Source: SIG440 sp045579055 (GTDB lineage: Bacteria > Bacillota > Clostridia > Monoglobales > Monoglobaceae). Taken from it: 13,539 nucleotides of DNA. Below are positions 12,679 to 13,539 of the stretch, one piece after another. The notes beneath the pieces are model-generated. The model was given only the letters and a program-made list of their open reading frames with translations. It did not search any database and was not told the DNA's origin. Location: assembly GCA_045579055.1 (NCBI GenBank), contig JAZNLK010000169.1:1-13539 (forward strand), written 5' to 3'. How positions within the stretch are numbered: the stretch's first letter is position 1; every line of letters starts with the position of its first letter. The position numbers were made by a program, and so were the translations under genes.

Positions 12679-13443
12679 TCAACTGTTTCGTTCAATAACT
12701 TCTTCCGCAAGGTCGGTATAACACTCGGCACCCTTGGAATGCTTGTCATATTCAATAATCGGCTGTCCAAAGCTGGGGGCTTCGGACAATCTCACGTTTC
12801 TGGGGATAATGGTTCCGTAAACCTTATCCTTGAAAAATCTTTTTACCTCGTCAACAACCTGGATTGAAAGATTTGTTCTGGCATCAAACATTGTCATCAG
12901 AACACCCTCCAACGTCAGTTCGGGATTAAGCTTTTGTTTCACCATTTTTATTGTATTTGTCAACTGGCTCAGACCTTCAAGTGCGTAATATTCGCATTGA
13001 ATGGGCACAAGAACCGAATCCGCCGCCGAAAAAGAATTGAGAGTTATAAGCCCCAAAGAAGGCGGACAATCAATAAAAATAAAATCAAAATCGTCTTTAA
13101 TTTCCCGAATTGAGTTCTTGAGAACATATTCACGGTTGTCTTTCATAACCAATTCCAGCTCAGCACCGGCAAGATTGATGTTTGAAGGACAAATCCACAA
13201 ACCGTCAAATTCGGTTTTTATCAGAACTTCGCTCATAGGAACATCGTTTATGATGCAGTCATAAACCGAAGTTTCAACAGTTCTTGGGTCAACCCCAAGA
13301 CCACTTGTTGTGTTCCCCTGAGGGTCTATATCAATCAGAAGGGTTTTCTTTCCTTGTTTTCCGAGGCAGGCACTGAGATTAACGGCAGTTGTGGTCTTTC
13401 CCACTCCGCCTTTTTGGTTAGCAATTGCAATAACCTTTCCCAT
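12679..13443 (-). CDS. parA: Chromosome partitioning ATPase ParA (Soj)
   Basis: ParA is a deviant-Walker ATPase that binds DNA non-specifically as an ATP dimer and drives origin segregation with ParB; in Bacillus the homologue Soj also controls DnaA. The 254-residue protein has the Walker A' box KGGVGKTT (11-18), Asp40 in DIDPQGN, Walker B IFIDCPPS (122-129) and Arg189 in the DNA-binding FDARTNLS segment. These positions coincide with those named for Soj (Gly12, Asp40, Arg189). The open frame has an ATG two codons earlier (13449), but AGGAGG abuts that codon and is 6 bases from the ATG at 13443, so 13443 is preferred. It is the first gene of parA-parB, and parS lies upstream of its promoter. 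Confidence 0.96.
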   Translation of the reverse strand: MGKVIAIANQKGGVGKTTTAVNLSACLGKQGKKTLLIDIDPQGNTTSGLGVDPRTVETSVYDCIINDVPMSEVLIKTEFDGLWICPSNINLAGAELELVMKDNREYVLKNSIREIKDDFDFIFIDCPPSLGLITLNSFSAADSVLVPIQCEYYALEGLSQLTNTIKMVKQKLNPELTLEGVLMTMFDARTNLSIQVVDEVKRFFKDKVYGTIIPRNVRLSEAPSFGQPIIEYDKHSKGAECYTDLAEEVIERNS

Positions 13444-13472
13444 TTTCATCCTCCTAATATTTTTGTATATTC

Positions 13473-13501
13473 ATTCTACCACTTTTTGAGAAAAATTACA
13501 A
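13473..13501 (-). promoter_or_regulatory. Promoter candidate for parA-parB
   Basis: Minus strand: TTGTAA (13501-13496), 17-base spacer, TAGAAT (13478-13473). Predicted start near 13466, about 23 bases before the parA ATG. It lies 20 bases from parS, so ParB loaded at parS could spread over it. Confidence 0.5.
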
Positions 13502-13520
13502 TACATATAATCAAAAAAAT

Positions 13521-13536
13521 TGTTTCACGTGAAACA
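13521..13536. promoter_or_regulatory. parS: Perfect parS centromere site
   Basis: TGTTTCACGTGAAACA is a 16-base perfect palindrome and the exact consensus of chromosomal parS sites bound by ParB/Spo0J. It lies about 78 bases upstream of parA. Chromosomal parS sites cluster near oriC, so this is good evidence for an origin-proximal location. Confidence 0.97.
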
Positions 13537-13539
13537 ATT

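Noticed and set aside
1..13539. CRISPR array, transposon, prophage or biosynthetic gene cluster
   Set aside because: No regularly spaced repeats, transposase, integrase, phage or cluster-type genes were found on either strand.

Overview
This is a chromosomal segment of a low-to-moderate GC Gram-positive bacterium. The best fit is a Clostridia lineage, probably a gut Oscillospiraceae/Ruminococcaceae-like anaerobe; that rank is inferred from protein style, strong GGAGG-type ribosome binding sites and TTG starts, and no database was searched. Coding density is high and there is no transposase, integrase, CRISPR array, rRNA or tRNA. parA, parB, a perfect parS site, serS and gyrA all lie within 8 kb, which suggests the window is close to the replication origin. 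dnaA, dnaN, recF and gyrB are not here.

Layout. (1) 183-3517, minus strand: the operon hom-thrB-lysC, which leads from aspartate toward threonine and lysine. hom and thrB overlap by ATGA, and lysC follows after about 20 bases with a TTG start. lysC has a second, internal start with a strong Shine-Dalgarno sequence that would give a separate regulatory subunit. (2) 3527-5246: a small XRE regulator divergent from hom, a putative lipoprotein, a dispersed-type palindromic repeat, and a second small XRE regulator on the minus strand. (3) 5458-8019: gyrA. Its acidic C-terminal tail is written in DNA that contains four perfect DnaA boxes (TGTGGATAA), with a fifth near-perfect box just downstream. 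A 342-base AT-rich intergenic stretch with short iterated sequences and the gyrA terminator follows. (4) 8362-9474: an orphan sugar-importer ATPase of the MsmX/UgpC type, with a textbook terminator. (5) 9562-9747: a small ribbon-helix-helix-like protein that converges on serS across a bidirectional terminator. (6) 9816-13443, minus strand: parA-parB, a one-pass membrane coiled-coil protein of unknown function, and serS. A perfect parS site lies just upstream of the parA promoter.

How it fits together: ParA, ParB and parS form the origin-segregation system, and gyrase relieves replication supercoils. The DnaA-box cluster in the gyrA tail ties the same neighbourhood to the initiator DnaA. It is the most interesting signal in the window: either an origin element or a DnaA-titrating/regulatory cluster embedded in a protein-coding tail. 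The amino-acid operon and the transporter ATPase are ordinary housekeeping genes. Several starts were moved from the longest open frame to match visible ribosome binding sites (hom, thrB, second XRE, coiled-coil protein, parB, parA).
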